A DNA stretch of 64,000 bases. Origin: Temnopleurus reevesii (Eukaryota; Echinodermata; Echinoidea; Temnopleuroida; Temnopleuridae). The stretch covers positions 89,931-153,930 of the forward strand of contig BQKZ01000381.1 in assembly GCA_036244855.1 (NCBI GenBank). Direction: 5' to 3'. Shown one piece after another: positions 24,248 to 35,900 of this stretch; position 1 is the first letter of the stretch; each line of letters begins with the position of its first letter. Made by a program: the position numbers and the translations under genes. The notes beneath the pieces were generated by a model. The model made no database searches, was not told where the DNA came from, and saw nothing but the letters and a program-made list of their open reading frames with translations.

Positions 24248-24428
24248 CAGTCAAACCTGTCTACAGAGGCCACCCCAAGGGAAACAGAAAAGGTGGCCAC
24301 TGTAGACAGGTGGCCTCTATAGACAGGTTCTATAACATGCATTTTCCCCTGGAGGGAATCAAGTTAAGTGGCCACTATAGGCAGGTGGTCACTATAGACA
24401 GTGGCCACTATAGACAGGTTTGACTGTG
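24248..24428. mobile_element. MITE, family A, copy 2 (absent from the duplicate segment)
   Basis: Perfect 16-bp inverted ends CAGTCAAACCTGTCTA / TAGACAGGTTTGACTG inside a (TA)n tract. The duplicate segment at about 28848-28880 has an uninterrupted (TA)n at the same place, so it is an empty site. Related to 17697-17874. Confidence 0.85.
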
Positions 24429-24601
24429 TATATATTATATATATATGTTCAAGGTAAAAATACAAGCTTTGGTTCTTAAAATTCTTATAGTCAATTTTCA
24501 ATGTTCACCCTTTCAGGACGATTGAACACACTTTGTGATTTGGTTCAAGAGCTTTTGATGCAGGGCTCTAAATCTATGCCAGATGTATGTCAGAAAGAGA
24601 A

Positions 24602-25405
24602 NNNNNNNNNNNNNNNNNNNNNNNNNNNNNNNNNNNNNNNNNNNNNNNNNNNNNNNNNNNNNNNNNNNNNNNNNNNNNNNNNNNNNNNNNNNNNNNNNNN
24701 NNNNNNNNNNNNNNNNNNNNNNNNNNNNNNNNNNNNNNNNNNNNNNNNNNNNNNNNNNNNNNNNNNNNNNNNNNNNNNNNNNNNNNNNNNNNNNNNNNNN
24801 NNNNNNNNNNNNNNNNNNNNNNNNNNNNNNNNNNNNNNNNNNNNNNNNNNNNNNNNNNNNNNNNNNNNNNNNNNNNNNNNNNNNNNNNNNNNNNNNNNNN
24901 NNNNNNNNNNNNNNNNNNNNNNNNNNNNNNNNNNNNNNNNNNNNNNNNNNNNNNNNNNNNNNNNNNNNNNNNNNNNNNNNNNNNNNNNNNNNNNNNNNNN
25001 NNNNNNNNNNNNNNNNNNNNNNNNNNNNNNNNNNNNNNNNNNNNNNNNNNNNNNNNNNNNNNNNNNNNNNNNNNNNNNNNNNNNNNNNNNNNNNNNNNNN
25101 NNNNNNNNNNNNNNNNNNNNNNNNNNNNNNNNNNNNNNNNNNNNNNNNNNNNNNNNNNNNNNNNNNNNNNNNNNNNNNNNNNNNNNNNNNNNNNNNNNNN
25201 NNNNNNNNNNNNNNNNNNNNNNNNNNNNNNNNNNNNNNNNNNNNNNNNNNNNNNNNNNNNNNNNNNNNNNNNNNNNNNNNNNNNNNNNNNNNNNNNNNNN
25301 NNNNNNNNNNNNNNNNNNNNNNNNNNNNNNNNNNNNNNNNNNNNNNNNNNNNNNNNNNNNNNNNNNNNNNNNNNNNNNNNNNNNNNNNNNNNNNNNNNNN
25401 NNNNN
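24602..25405. other. assembly gap (804 N), probably spurious
   Basis: The 173 bp before the gap (24429-24601) and the 173 bp after it (25406-25578) are the same sequence. The two contig ends therefore overlap and the gap length has no meaning. Confidence 0.9.
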
Positions 25406-26027
25406 TATATATTATATATATATGTTCAAGGTAAAAATACAAGCTTTGGTTCTTAAAATTCTTATAGTCAATTTTCAATGTTCACCCTTTCAGGACGATT
25501 GAACACACTTTGTGATTTGGTTCAAGAGCTTTTGATGCAGGGCTCTAAATCTATGCCAGATGTATGTCAGAAAGAGAAGAAAAAAAATTAACACCAGATA
25601 TGACTCTAAGTATTGTGCCACTGTTTTACGTTTGTTGCAGGTAATTTTTAATGAAAATAATCACTAAAATTGTCATAAATCTTTAGATAACATCACATTA
25701 TAGATCTAAAAATACCTAGTTTCCAAGCAAATTGCAAACTTAAAAGGAATAATAACTTCAAAGTAGGAAAATTAATGAAAATCTGCTTATTATCTCCTTG
25801 TAGTGAAATTTGTATAACTTTCACAGAAGAATAATTTGCAACCTTTGATCATCGGTATTTTTGGTGACTTCATTTGAGGTTTCATAAATATAAAGAGAGT
25901 GTAGAAGGCCCATGCTGCATAAACATCTGGGCTGGAGAAGAGCCCCTGCAAATAATTTTCAAGTTTGAATTTATACCACCAACATTCTTTGAATGCTCAA
26001 TACTTAGAAAAAGAAAATTTACTGTTG

Positions 26028-26033
26028 TTTATT
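26028..26033 (-). promoter_or_regulatory. candidate polyadenylation signal, EVC copy 1
   Basis: AATAAA on the minus strand, about 250 bp after the EVC stop codon. The same signal is at 29482-29487 after the second copy. Confidence 0.45.
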
Positions 26034-26281
26034 AGGAACTTAATGTAAACTTTAAAAAAAAAGAGTAATCACGAATACCCTAGTAGTTGACTACATTGAA
26101 CAATACCAGGGTATTTCTGTCAGTCTGCAATGACAAACTTATTTATCAAGATTCAACAGTAAAATTCAACAATTTTTTCATTGAATTAATGCATATGCAT
26201 ATGAATTTGTATGTGACTGCTGCTAGCCAATAAAGCTTGATTTACAGTATAGCTCAATTATTTTGCAACACTCCCTCAGTC

Positions 26282-26463
26282 TTACAAATCTTCTGGAGGA
26301 GGGGGTTTCTTTCCTTTCTTCTTCTTTTTCTTCTTTGGTTTCTCTTCCACCTCTTCAACATCTTCTGCATGAGGATCCATCTCGGGTCTGGCCTTAGCGG
26401 ACTTGATCCGTTTGTTGAGATCTTTGCTCAGCTTCTTAGCGTCACTTTCATCACCACCATCCT
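26282..26463 (-). CDS. EVC: EVC last exon, redundant copy 1
   Basis: Same exon as 29736-29917, identical in the coding part as far as I compared. It encodes the acidic then Lys/Pro-rich C-terminus ending PPPPEDL and TAA. No intact partner for the preceding coiled-coil exon exists before the single N at 28280, so this copy cannot form a whole gene here. Confidence 0.8.
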
Positions 26464-26532
26464 CTGAAATAAAAACAATAAATACAAAAATGGTTGTTTA
26501 TATGATTATTGCGAGAGACTATTGCTAAAGAC

Positions 26533-26593
26533 AATCCGTTTGTGGAGACCTTTGCTCAGTTTCTTAGTGTCACTTTCATTTCCACCATCCTCT
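26533..26593 (-). pseudogene. decayed partial copy of the EVC last exon (copy 1)
   Basis: Repeats the acceptor TTTCAG and the first ~60 bp of the last exon (reading DGGNESDTKKLSKGLHKRI), then diverges into intron sequence with no stop or tail match. It is a relic of a small tandem duplication. The matching relic is at 29987-30047. Confidence 0.75.
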
Positions 26594-27077
26594 GAAATAA
26601 CAATGAAATTGGAAAGTGGTTGTTAATATAATTATAGCTAGAGTTTTATAGTGATCACATTTTGCAAGCCCTATTGAAAGCTAATGAACACATTTCTTGA
26701 TTTTGTATGGGGCAATGAACTATACAATCCAAGTAAATATTTTGTAGGAGATGTGAAATGATGAAAATTTATTTAAAAAGGTCTTTATGCCAGTACAGTC
26801 AACCTTGCAAATATCAAATAATCGGTTAAGATGATAGTCTCTTCAAGTTCCCTTCTCTTGTATTCTATTATATTTATCCCTCATGAGTCAAAATTTGGGT
26901 AGGTTCAAGAAATTTCTTCTGTCCAAAAAGATTCAACTTATGCAAGGTTAGCTGCAGTTAAAAACAAAAAATATGGAAGAAGTTCATAGAATTCTATTAA
27001 ACTTGGTGATACCATTGCCCCAAATACAATAGTTTCTTTCACAGTCATGCCTGCAGAAAGAAATGTATATAACTCAC

Positions 27078-27168
27078 CTGCTATAGCTGTTTGTACCATG
27101 TCATTAAGCTCCTCCCTGCCTAGTTGACTGAGAGCCGCAAGCTGGCCAAGGAAATCTCTCTCACGCTC
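27078..27168 (-). CDS. EVC: EVC penultimate exon, redundant copy 1
   Basis: 91 nt, ERERDFLGQLAALSQLGREE and on. It differs from 30532-30622 at three positions, all synonymous. Confidence 0.8.
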
Positions 27169-27546
27169 CTGCATAAAGAAACAAAGAGAGGTTTAATGGA
27201 TCCATGTGGTAAAAATATTGAATAGAGATAAAGGAATGGAAACTAGGATCTTCCAAATACAAACTGTCTAACTATTCATACAATTCCTACGTGACCTTCA
27301 AAATAATGTATTACGTTATAGGGGTGTGGTTTCAAGTTGCAACTGATGTTGGCACACAGAGATGAAAAACTTGTCAAATCGTTTAAGACAAAGCACAGAT
27401 GGTGAACAGATCAAAATATGCATTTCAATTTGTAAATAATCTGGAGTTGATTTGAAGTTGAAAGCAAATTTCCTGTGACACCCAATTGGACTTAAGTACT
27501 CTATTTCTTTTCTTCTGTTAAAAGCCTCAATCTCAATCTACAAATT

Positions 27547-27875
27547 TTTAGTTCTTGCTCAAAAGTATCTTTCAGCTTTTGATCGGATCACTCATTCTGT
27601 TTCAGAATTTCAACCTTGATCTACAAACCCTCAATCTACTTAAACCTCGTCATGAGCTTTCATTTCTGTTTGAAAGTATCATCACTGAATTGAGTTATTG
27701 CTTAAGTGCATCTTCAAGGTGCTCATTGAGCTCTGCTTTCAAACTTTTATAACCTGTAGCATGTGATCTTTTTTCTGATTAACAGTTTGAGCACTGAGTA
27801 AATAAAAACCTTGTATTCTTACTCAAAGGCATCTCATTGAGTTAGTCTTTCTTTCTTAATATGTCAACCTTCATT
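27547..27875 (-). pseudogene. decayed copies of the EVC coiled-coil exon
   Basis: At least three stretches (about 27547-27617, 27695-27745 and 27809-27875) resemble the exon at 31126-31276 (blocks like AGTTCTTGTTCGAGAGCATC and TTCATTGAGTTC) but have lost frame and splice sites. Another relic is at about 30973-31052. Confidence 0.6.
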
Positions 27876-28279
27876 TACAAACTCAATCTTTATAAACCTC
27901 ATGGAATCTTCTTTCTCTTCATAAGACTCAATATGTAAAGTTGAGTAACATTCAATTATTTGAGTGTCAATAGTTATTATATCCCTTACACTCAGATCGT
28001 TGCATTGACAGTGTACAGGCGAGAAAAATTAATAGATTTGCTAAGAAAGCCGTTTGTCATTGAATAGTACCATGGAATAGTACCATGGAATAGTACTTTT
28101 TTCGTGCGCATGCGTCACAGTCGGCTTAAAGAGATCTGCCCGCGCGCGAGAGAATCACTGCTTCCCACCTACACGGCACGGGAAACTTCTGGCGGGCTTC
28201 GTTCGCATGATGTGCTCAACGAGAAGACGAGCCAGAGATTAGAAAAACAATTTATCAGATTATCAAATTATCATTAAGA

Positions 28280-28280
28280 N
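28280..28280. other. single-N contig join
   Basis: After this N the sequence restarts at the equivalent of 23660 and repeats the EVC 3' end. Confidence 0.85.
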
Positions 28281-29481
28281 TCCAATTACAATGGTGGAGT
28301 AAAGACATTAAACTAAGTACAAGAACATCATATCCTTCCATTTTTTTTATGATACAGCTATATATACTAAACATTCTTGGGGAAACTCTTTAAATTGTTA
28401 ACCAATATAAATTTCAAATTTCATTGTGGGACTTTACAGACAAGAAACATTACTTCATAGACTTTACGAAGCAAAGACAGGACATCCAACCTGAATACAA
28501 TATAAATTATACAAATTATGTACATTCTACAAATATATCACCAATTCATGATCCTGAGAAAACATTAAACTTGCATTGAGACTTTACAGAATAATTAGCT
28601 CATCTTTCATGCAGCATGGTGGATCTAATGCCACATGCTTTGAAATATATAAAATCTAAAATATACATCAAGGTTTATTTGAAAGACGTGGCACACACAG
28701 AGAATTAAAGTAGATGAATGTACACTGTATGTATATTTCTACGTTTAACATATGAAATGCATATTTCAGATATACTTCTAAAGATTTACAATATCACAAA
28801 TTAACTTATCACACTTTTCACATATTTGCAAATATTCAAGGTGTTGTTATATATATATATATATATTATATATATATGTTCAAGGTAAAAATACAAGCTT
28901 TGGTTCTTAAAATTCTTATAGTCAATTTTCAATGTTCACCCTTTCAGGACGATTGAACACACTTTGTGATTTGGTTCAAGAGCTTTTGATGCAGGGCTCT
29001 AAATCTATGCCAGATGTATGTCAGAAAGAGAAGAAAAAAAATTAACACCAGATATGACTCTAAGTATTGTGCCACTGTTTTACGTTTGTTGCAGGTAATT
29101 TTTAATGAAAATAATCACTAAAATTGTCATAAATCTTTAGATAACATCACATTATAGATCTAAAAATACCTAGTTTCCAAGCAAATTGCAAACTTAAAAG
29201 GAATAATAACTTCAAAGTAGGAAAATTAATGAAAATCTGCTTATTATCTCCTTGTAGTGAAATTTGTATAACTTTCACAGAAGAATAATTTGCAACCTTT
29301 GATCATCGGTATTTTTGGTGACTTCATTTGAGGTTTCATAAATATAAAGAGAGTGTAGAAGGCCCATGCTGCATAAACATCTGGGCTGGAGAAGAGCCCC
29401 TGCAAATAATTTTCAAGTTTGAATTTATACCACCAACATTCTTTGAATGCTCAATACTTAGAAAAAGAAAATTTACTGTTG

Positions 29482-29487
29482 TTTATT
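29482..29487 (-). promoter_or_regulatory. candidate EVC polyadenylation signal
   Basis: AATAAA on the minus strand about 250 bp beyond the EVC TAA. Confidence 0.5.
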
Positions 29488-29735
29488 AGGAACTTAATGT
29501 AAACTTTAAAAAAAAAGAGTAATCACGAATACCCTAGTAGTTGACTACATTGAACAATACCAGGGTATTTCTGTCAGTCTGCAATGACAAACTTATTTAT
29601 CAAGATTCAACAGTAAAATTCAACAATTTTTTCATTGAATTAATGCATATGCATATGAATTTGTATGTGACTGCTGCTAGCCAATAAAGCTTGATTTACA
29701 GTATAGCTCAATTATTTTGCAACACTCCCTCAGTC

Positions 29736-29917
29736 TTACAAATCTTCTGGAGGAGGGGGTTTCTTTCCTTTCTTCTTCTTTTTCTTCTTTGGTTTCTCTT
29801 CCACCTCTTCAACATCTTCTGCATGAGGATCCATCTCGGGTCTGGCCTTAGCGGACTTGATCCGTTTGTTGAGATCTTTGCTCAGCTTCTTAGCGTCACT
29901 TTCATCACCACCATCCT
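29736..29917 (-). CDS. EVC: EVC exon 22 (last)
   Basis: Residues 879-938: acidic AEDGGDESD start, RPEMDPHAEDVEEVEE, then a Lys run and PPPPEDL, TAA at 29736-29738. The basic/Pro tail parallels the vertebrate C-terminus. Confidence 0.88.
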
Positions 29918-32900
29918 CTGAAATAAAAACAATAAATACAAAAATGGTTGTTTATATGATTATTGCGAGAGACTATTGCTAAAGACAATCCGTTTGTGGA
30001 GACCTTTGCTCAGTTTCTTAGTGTCACTTTCATTTCCACCATCCTCTGAAATAACAATGAAATTGGAAAGTGGTTGTTAATATAATTATAGCTAGAGTTT
30101 TATAGTGATCACATTTTGCAAGCCCTATTGAAAGCTAATGAACACATTTCTTGATTTTGTATGGGGCAATGAACTATACAATCCAAGTAAATATTTTGTA
30201 GGAGATGTGAAATGATGAAAATTTATTTAAAAAGGTCTTTATGCCAGTACAGTCAACCTTGCAAATATCAAATAATCGGTTAAGATGATAGTCTCTTCAA
30301 GTTCCCTTCTCTTGTATTCTATTATATTTATCCCTCATGAGTCAAAATTTGGGTAGGTTCAAGAAATTTCTTCTGTCCAAAAAGATTCAACTTATGCAAG
30401 GTTAGCTGCAGTTAAAAACAAAAAATATGGAAGAAGTTCATAGAATTCTATTAAACTTGGTGATACCATTGCCCCAAATACAATAGTTTCTTTAACAGTC
30501 ATGCCTGCAGAAAGAAATGTATATAACTCACCTGCTATAGCTGTTTGGACCATGTCATTAAGTTCCTCCCTGCCAAGTTGACTGAGAGCCGCAAGCTGGC
30601 CAAGGAAATCTCTCTCACGCTCCTGCACAGAGAAAGAGGGAGAGAAGTTTTAGTACATTACATCCATATAGTTAAAATGCAGCATGGATGATACACGAAT
30701 AGCTACTACAAATTTAAAGACACAAGCTGTCTAACAACTAATACAATTTCTATTTGATATTCAAAATCATACCATGAACTACACTGTACATTATAGTAGT
30801 GTGGTAAGAGAGTTGAAATTAAATTTAAGTTGCAACTGATCAGTATGCAGCAATGAAAAACTTGGTAAAATAGATGGTGAACAGATAAAAATGTGTATTT
30901 AAGTTTTTAAGATAATTTAAAATTGATATCAACTTTCCTCCAACACCCACTTGGACTTTGCTATTCTACTTTCGAGCTTTTCTTGTTCAAAAGTATCTTC
31001 TGGCTTTTCATTGGGTTCTTCATTCTGTTTCAGCGTTTCAACCTTCATCTACAAACACTCAATCTTTATAAACCTCATGAACTCTTCTTTCTCCTCAAGA
31101 GTCTCAATAGTCAATATACACTAACCTTGAGTTCTTGTTCGAGAGCATCTTCAAGTTGTTCATTGAGTTCTTCTTTCTGTTTCAGAGTTTCAACTTTCAT
31201 CTCTTGTTCAAGTTGCCTCAATGCCTGCTTCTGCCGATTGCTCTCCAAGATCTTTGTCATCATTTGAAGAGCACCACTTTAGAAAGAGACGATAACAATT
31301 TGATGAACTCTATCAAAATACATAGATTTCAATAAGACATATAGTAAAGCTACATGTATCCATTTTTTATACGTGCTGTACCAGAAGATTACGAAAGCAA
31401 AAACATTGTTGTATCTATTAGAAAGAAATTTTGGCTCGATATTGTAATAATTACTGAATTTTTTGTCTTTCTTTCTACCTTGAACTAATGTGTAACCTTT
31501 GAGAATTAAAAATCATCACAGCAAAAGGGTCCAACAACAAGATATTAACATGCAATACCAATAATTGTCATGGGTTTAAATAGAAGCATGGACACGTTAT
31601 ATACTAAGTTCTTATTTCAGATTGAATTTGTATCAAAATATATGTACATAGATGCATGCCAATCTCAATTCATAATACATGTCTTTCAGCAAATACATGA
31701 CATAAAAAAGGAGTTATTGCATAACTATTAACACCCTTGGAGCAAACCTATATAATGTACACTCATGAAAGACCCAATTTTTAAGAAGTAGAATAACCAG
31801 AACACTACATAACACTTTCATTATGTTACTTAGCAAATGAAAGGGGTACGACTTACGCTGAAGTAGCTTTATGGCTGCATTGATCATGTGATGTGATCAT
31901 GTGGTGGATTTGCATGGTCAGGTGGTATAGGGGTGATCAGATGATTGGTGAGTCAAAAACACACGGTGTGAGTGCAATAGTGCCAAAAAAGAGGGTAAAA
32001 TCATATGTTAGGTTAACTCCCTGCACCAACTAAAAATTAGGTTATATCCCAGCACCAACTCATAATGAGAATGCAGTATGTGAAGTAAAACAAGAAACTG
32101 ATATTAAAGAAATTAATATTGCAGAGATGCTAACATTCCAGAATATTCATGAGAACAAAATTTTCACCAGACACCTGAACCAAATATTTTCTAATGAGAG
32201 CAAATGTATGGTTATTATTTTTTCATTCACTTTCTCTTGAAAAAGACAAAAACATATGGTTCAGCTGTCTGGTGAATAACATTTTATAACATTTTTAACA
32301 TTGTATTCCCGTGCATATTTAAGTTAGCATAATAATTATCTGATATTGCACTAATGGGGTGTTGCTCAAAATCAACTGCAAATCAACTGCAACTTTGCAC
32401 ATTGCAACGCGCATTTTCATTCGCGCANAGCTATACACTAAGTTTGAAAGAAATTGGTTAAATTTTTCTGTTATAAGTTATAACAATAATGAGCTTTATC
32501 AGGTTTTTCTGCCTGGTGACATTTGACCTTTGACCCACTGAACCCAAAATCTAATCAGTTCATCCTCACATGCTTATACATACTTGAGCCAAGTTTGGTT
32601 AAAATCTGTACAGCAGTTCTGAACTTAATGCGGTAACAAGCTATTTTGGGTGATTTTTTACAAGTTTTTAGCCCTGTGACCTTTGACCTTTGCCCCACCT
32701 AAACCAAAATCTAATCAGTTCATCCTCACATACTTATACATACTTGAGCAAAGATTGGTCAAAATCTGTACAGCACTTCTGAACTTAATGCGGTAACAAG
32801 CTATTTTGGGTGATTTTTACAAGTTTTTTGGCCCTGTGACCTTTGACCTTTGACCCATTGTACCCAAAATCTAATCAGTTCATCCTCACATACTTATACA

Positions 32901-35900
32901 AACTTGAGCCAGGTTTGGTCAAAATCTGTAAAGCAGTTCTGAACTTATTGCGGTAACAAGCTATTTTGTGTGATTTTTTACAAGTTTTTTTGCCCTGTGA
33001 TCTTTGACCTTTGACCCCTTGAACCCCAATTCTAAACATTTCCTCCTCACATGGTTATACGTACTTGAGCCAAGTTTGGTCAAAATCCGTCAAGTGGTTC
33101 TGAACTTATTGCGGTAACAAGGTCCGGACGGACGGACGGACAACCCGAAAACATAATGCCTCCAGCACCACCTTACGGTGGCGGAGGCATAAAAAAGGAT
33201 CAAATATAGTGAGGTGTAAGATGAGGTTTTGAATAAATCCATTGTGGGATAATGATATAACGAATTTCATTTATTTGCCTAAAAAGCAGTTGCCTGTGAG
33301 ACAATAAATAAAATTCTATGTATCATATAATTTGTGATGATCGTTTTAGAACGAGGATGTATACAATTTGAATGAACAAAGTGCAACAACAAACAATATT
33401 AATCAACATTTAAAAAAAAAGCGAAAAGAAATACACTTTAAAAATTGTACTGAAAATCGTTTTAGTACGGATGATGTTAAATCGATGAGGCACAAACCTT
33501 TTGGAATATGCATGAGGAAAAAATAGAATGTGAATCACCGAAGAGGTGAACCAAATAATTCTCATTAAATAAAAGATGATATCAATGACCATACATTTCC
33601 TCTCAGGAGAAAATAGTTGGCTCTGTTATTTGTTGATTTACATTTAAATTTCCCTCTTGCATATTCTGGAAGAATAATTCATGATAGGGTGTCATCATCT
33701 TTACTACTAACATATCTTTAAAGGGGAACCAGCCTTGGATTTATCGTGCTCCCATTGAATGGATAAAAATCAGATGAACAAACTGTGAAAATTTGAGTAA
33801 AATCAGACAACCCGTTCAAAAGTTATGAATTTTCAAAGTCAATCAGATCTGACGATCCCTATCACTGATGGGGATCCGTGCGATCGGCAAATTCAATGGA
33901 ATCTGTGACGTCATGTCGGACAACTTCACATTCACTTTGTACAAAGAATTGTGAAAAATGGATCAATGTAAAATTTAGAGTAAGGTTGCAGCATCATTCT
34001 TCTCAAAATACATGCAGAATCAATACAGAAATGCTATACCCCAATCAAAAATTGGCATTTTGTTGACTTTTCCGAAAAATGGGAGAAAATGTGAAAAATT
34101 GTATACAGAGTGAATGAGGAGTTGTCCGACATGACGTCACGGATTCCGTCGATTTTGCCGATCGCATGGATCCCAATGAGCGGTTGGGATCGTCATATCT
34201 CTGTGAATTTGAAAAGTAATAACTTTTGAACGGGTCGTCAGATTTTGATCAAACTTTCACAGTTCGTTCATCTGATTTTTCTTCATTCAATGGAAGCACG
34301 ATAATCCCAGGGGTTGGTTTCCCTTTAAAGAAGGCAAAATCCTACGAGCATGAATAATATGGACCCAATGCAAACCTTGATAAACCATTCACCATTTAGT
34401 TGAAATGTGCTTAGGGGGAATATATAGCACAGTGCGTATGTCGAATAACATAAATTGGTTACACTTACGCATGGGAATCTCTTCGGCCATCACTTGTAGG
34501 CTTAGCTTCAGACCTCTTTAGTTCCTCAGCTAGAGATCTGAAAATGAAGAAAAAGAAAGGAGATTCCATAAGAAAGAGCGCATCTACAGAGTAGTGGAGA
34601 AATTATATATTTTAACATGTGATGCAATTTGAGGATAAATCTTTATTCTCTAGAAGCTCTGTGTAAATACAAGTCAAAATTATTGCAAACATTACAGGTT
34701 TTTTTATGCGATAAGAGCAATGTTTCACCAAGTTGCTAACAACACTAAAAACTACTGGTATCTGTTCTTGTGCTGAATTATCGAGCCTCTTAGGAGTCTA
34801 GCACTCAATAAATATAAATCCTTCTTAGCTTTAAGAATGGCTTGGTGAAACAGGACCCTGGGTGATGTTTCACTAAATCGTTCTTAAAGTTATGCACGAC
34901 TTTAAGAAAGACTGGAGTACGTTAGCGAGTGTAATATGCACCAGATTCTCGATCATTCAGCACAAGAAGTGATACCAGTCATGCATAAAGTTGTTCGAAA
35001 AGTATACAAAATTGTACTTTTCTCTTCAAGCATGGTATGGAAATTTTGATTCTGCATGCATTTCGGAATGAATTTTGTTGATTTATTGTTTACTTTTCAA
35101 GAAAAAGAAGAAAATGTGAAATTCTGTGTACAAAGTCAATGGAGAGTTCTCCATGTTGGCAGCCATTTTGTGCCTGTACATTGCCAATTTGAGGAGCCCA
35201 TGAGGGGTGTAAGTCAAAACTTTGAAAATTTGTAACTTTTGAATGGATTGTTTGATATTGCTCAAATTTTCACAGTATGATCATTATATTTTTCTTCATC
35301 CACTGAGAGTAGATCAATGTCTGGGTGAAGTTCCCCTTTAAAGTCTTTCGTAACTTGGTGAAACACTACCCTGTTTGCAACACGGTGATGTCTTACTTTT
35401 CTCTCATGAGTTTCATGGTTTCCATCCTGTGTTGAAGCTGATCCTCCTGATGCGCCCTCGCATGGCGAAGCTTGTCTTCAATCTCTTCTATCTCCTGCAT
35501 GTGGGCTGCCATGATGCGCTCTGTCTTACGCTCAGAGACCATGTTACCATCCGCTATGGAGTCTACAAGTTGATCCTGGGGAAGAATTATGATGAAAATT
35601 AGGATGGAACATAACGCATTTAAAATCAGAAAAAGTCAAATCAGGTTGATTCAATGTTGCATGACATAAATTCAATTCTCTGATGAAGTGCACAATTGAA
35701 ATACATTGTATAATCTCTAAAATGGCAATGCGCAAATGCACTAAAGCTATTATAGCTCCATGGATTTTTATGATTGCTTATGGAACATACTTAGTAGCCA
35801 ATTATTTCATGAAATTTGAAGTACCGGTACAAAAAGACTCCACCCCCCTAGAATCTCCTTTGTGTGATGGTCTAAATAACCCAGCTCTTTTTTAATAACA

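Larger units (their letters stand above)
31277..34468. other. EVC intron 19 with repeats
   Basis: No exon here. It holds a single-N join at 32428, a tandem dispersed repeat at 32430-33193 and a foldback element at 33717-34329. The rest is plain AT-rich DNA. Confidence 0.6.

Noticed and set aside
24501..25502. Long frames crossing the 804-base gap
   Set aside because: Open only because N codons are not stops; the gap itself is spurious.
26237..26467. Plus-strand hydrophobic frame (also at 29691-29921)
   Set aside because: It is the antisense of the EVC last exon, whose Lys run reads as Phe/Leu.
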